This document shows, piece after piece, positions 7,063 through 8,132 of a stretch of DNA of 8,132 nucleotides. The position numbers were made by a program, and so were the translations under genes. Every line of letters starts with the position of its first letter. Positions within the stretch are counted from its first letter, which is position 1. The notes under the pieces were generated by a model. That model was not told the origin of the DNA. It did no database searches and saw nothing but the letters and a program-made list of their open reading frames with translations. This DNA comes from Firmicutes bacterium UBA6226 (GTDB lineage: Bacteria > Bacillota_A > Clostridia > Peptostreptococcales > Acidaminobacteraceae): positions 15,836 through 23,967 of the forward strand of contig DJWQ01000249.1 in the NCBI GenBank assembly GCA_002441045.1. The letters run 5' to 3'.

Positions 7063-8132
7063 ATGAGAGAAGCCATAATGCAGTTTTTTAAAGAGCACAG
7101 CGAAAAGCCATATTTAGAAATGGATTTATTTATAGAGATGGGGATAGACCCTATAGATCGCTCAACATTTGTAGCCGCATTGGAAACTCTTGCGGATGAG
7201 TCTAAACTCATAAAGACTAAGAAAGGCAAATACGCACTACCAGAGTTTTTCCAAATCTATGTAGGAAAAGTTCAAATCGCAGTTAAAGGGTTTGGATTTG
7301 TTATCGTGGAAAACGTTGAGATGCGTGATATATTTGTTCCAGCAAGTGCACTTGGCGGTGCGATGAATGGCGACCTGGTACAGGCGAAGCTTACAAAGGT
7401 TGGTGGGCCAGACCAAAAGAGTGAAGGTGAAGTCATCAAGATCGTCGAAAGAGCGAATACAGAAATCGTTGGAACCTATGAGCAGAGTAAAAACTTCGGG
7501 TTTGTTGTACCAGATGATAAGAAGCTTAGAAAAGACATCTATATCTCTCCAAGTCAAAACTTAGGTGCAAAGCAAGGGGATAAAGTCGTTGTTGAAATTA
7601 TTAAATGGCCAGAAGATCGTCGAAATCCTGAAGGTAAAATCACCGAGGTACTTGGTCAATCGGGCGAGCCTGGTGTAGATATCTTATCAATTATCCGTAC
7701 TTTCAAGCTTCCAGAAGCATTTAATCATAAGGTGTTAGATGAGGCTGAAGCAATTCCAACAGATGTCCAAGAGGAAGCTTTAAAAGGTAGAGAGGACTTT
7801 AGAAACTATAAAGTAATTACCATTGATGGCAAGGACGCAAAGGATCTTGACGATGCTGTACATGTGATAAAGCTTGACAATGGCAACTATGAGCTTGGTG
7901 TTCATATCGCAGATGTCACACACTATGTAAAAGAGCACTCCAAAATAGACAAAGAAGCACTTAAGCGTGGGACGAGTGTATATCTTCTTAACCGAGTGAT
8001 TCCAATGCTGCCTGAAAGATTGTCTAATGGCATATGTAGTTTAAACCCTCAGGTGAATCGACTCACACTTTCATGTATCATGGAAATCGATGGCAATGGC
8101 GATATCGTTAAACACAGGATCTGTGAAAGTGT
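7063..8132 (+). CDS. rnr: Ribonuclease R, N-terminal part (3' end outside window)
   Basis: RNase R is a processive 3'-to-5' hydrolytic exoribonuclease that degrades structured RNA and acts with SmpB and tmRNA in clearing defective messages. The first 356 codons are present; family members usually have 700-800 residues, so roughly half is visible. Domains in order: a winged-helix N-terminus (about 1-60), two OB-fold cold-shock domains (about 65-125 with VKGFGFV and DIFVPASALGGAMNGD, and 133-198 with NFGFVVPDD and DIYISPSQNLGAKQGD), then the start of the RNB catalytic domain. The four metal-binding aspartates are intact in TIDGKDAKDLDDA: D255, D261, D263 and D264. HIADVTHYV (281-289) and the downstream LPERLSNGICSLNP (316-329) are further RNB hallmarks. 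GGAGG at 7051-7055 stands 7 nt before the ATG. The frame stays open to the window edge. Confidence 0.97.
   Translation, partial: MREAIMQFFKEHSEKPYLEMDLFIEMGIDPIDRSTFVAALETLADESKLIKTKKGKYALPEFFQIYVGKVQIAVKGFGFVIVENVEMRDIFVPASALGGAMNGDLVQAKLTKVGGPDQKSEGEVIKIVERANTEIVGTYEQSKNFGFVVPDDKKLRKDIYISPSQNLGAKQGDKVVVEIIKWPEDRRNPEGKITEVLGQSGEPGVDILSIIRTFKLPEAFNHKVLDEAEAIPTDVQEEALKGREDFRNYKVITIDGKDAKDLDDAVHVIKLDNGNYELGVHIADVTHYVKEHSKIDKEALKRGTSVYLLNRVIPMLPERLSNGICSLNPQVNRLTLSCIMEIDGNGDIVKHRICES

Overview
This is a core-metabolism segment from what looks like a low-GC anaerobic member of the Bacillota (Clostridia). The lineage is inferred from AT-rich codon use, strong AGGAGG-type ribosome binding sites before every gene, the lower-glycolysis cluster pgk-tpiA-gpmI-eno next to secG and rnr, a cofactor-independent phosphoglycerate mutase, and a membrane pyrophosphatase of the K+-dependent type. 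The genus cannot be fixed from the sequence.

All genes are on the + strand. Bases 1-2578 hold a tightly spaced glycolytic run: the 3' end of pgk (left-truncated), tpiA and gpmI, with 9-10 nt gaps and ribosome binding sites touching the preceding stop codons, so they are very probably co-transcribed. A 115 nt AT-rich gap with inverted repeats leads to eno (start reassigned to 2694). Together these genes take 1,3-bisphosphoglycerate to phosphoenolpyruvate and interconvert the triose phosphates.

Bases 3984-4320 (337 nt) contain no gene. They hold a bulged hairpin just after eno, a perfect 16 bp palindrome, a strong rho-independent terminator, an extended -10 promoter and a 15 bp palindrome at the predicted start of the secG transcript. 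SecG (77 aa, Sec translocon subunit) follows and ends inside its own terminator stem. Next is hppA, a 660 aa ion-pumping pyrophosphatase whose visible signatures point to the K+-dependent class and to a Na+-type gate glutamate. It also ends at a clear terminator.

Bases 6624-7062 (439 nt) are non-coding: the hppA terminator, an extended -10 promoter and a degenerate 14-nt repeat array. They lead into rnr (RNase R), which runs off the right edge with its four catalytic aspartates already visible. In many Bacillota secG is followed by rnr, smpB and ssrA; here hppA sits between secG and rnr as its own terminated unit.

No mobile element, CRISPR, tRNA, rRNA or clearly novel system is visible. The observations of most interest are regulatory: palindromes at transcript ends and starts, the 14-nt repeats before rnr, and the placement and ion-specificity signature of hppA.
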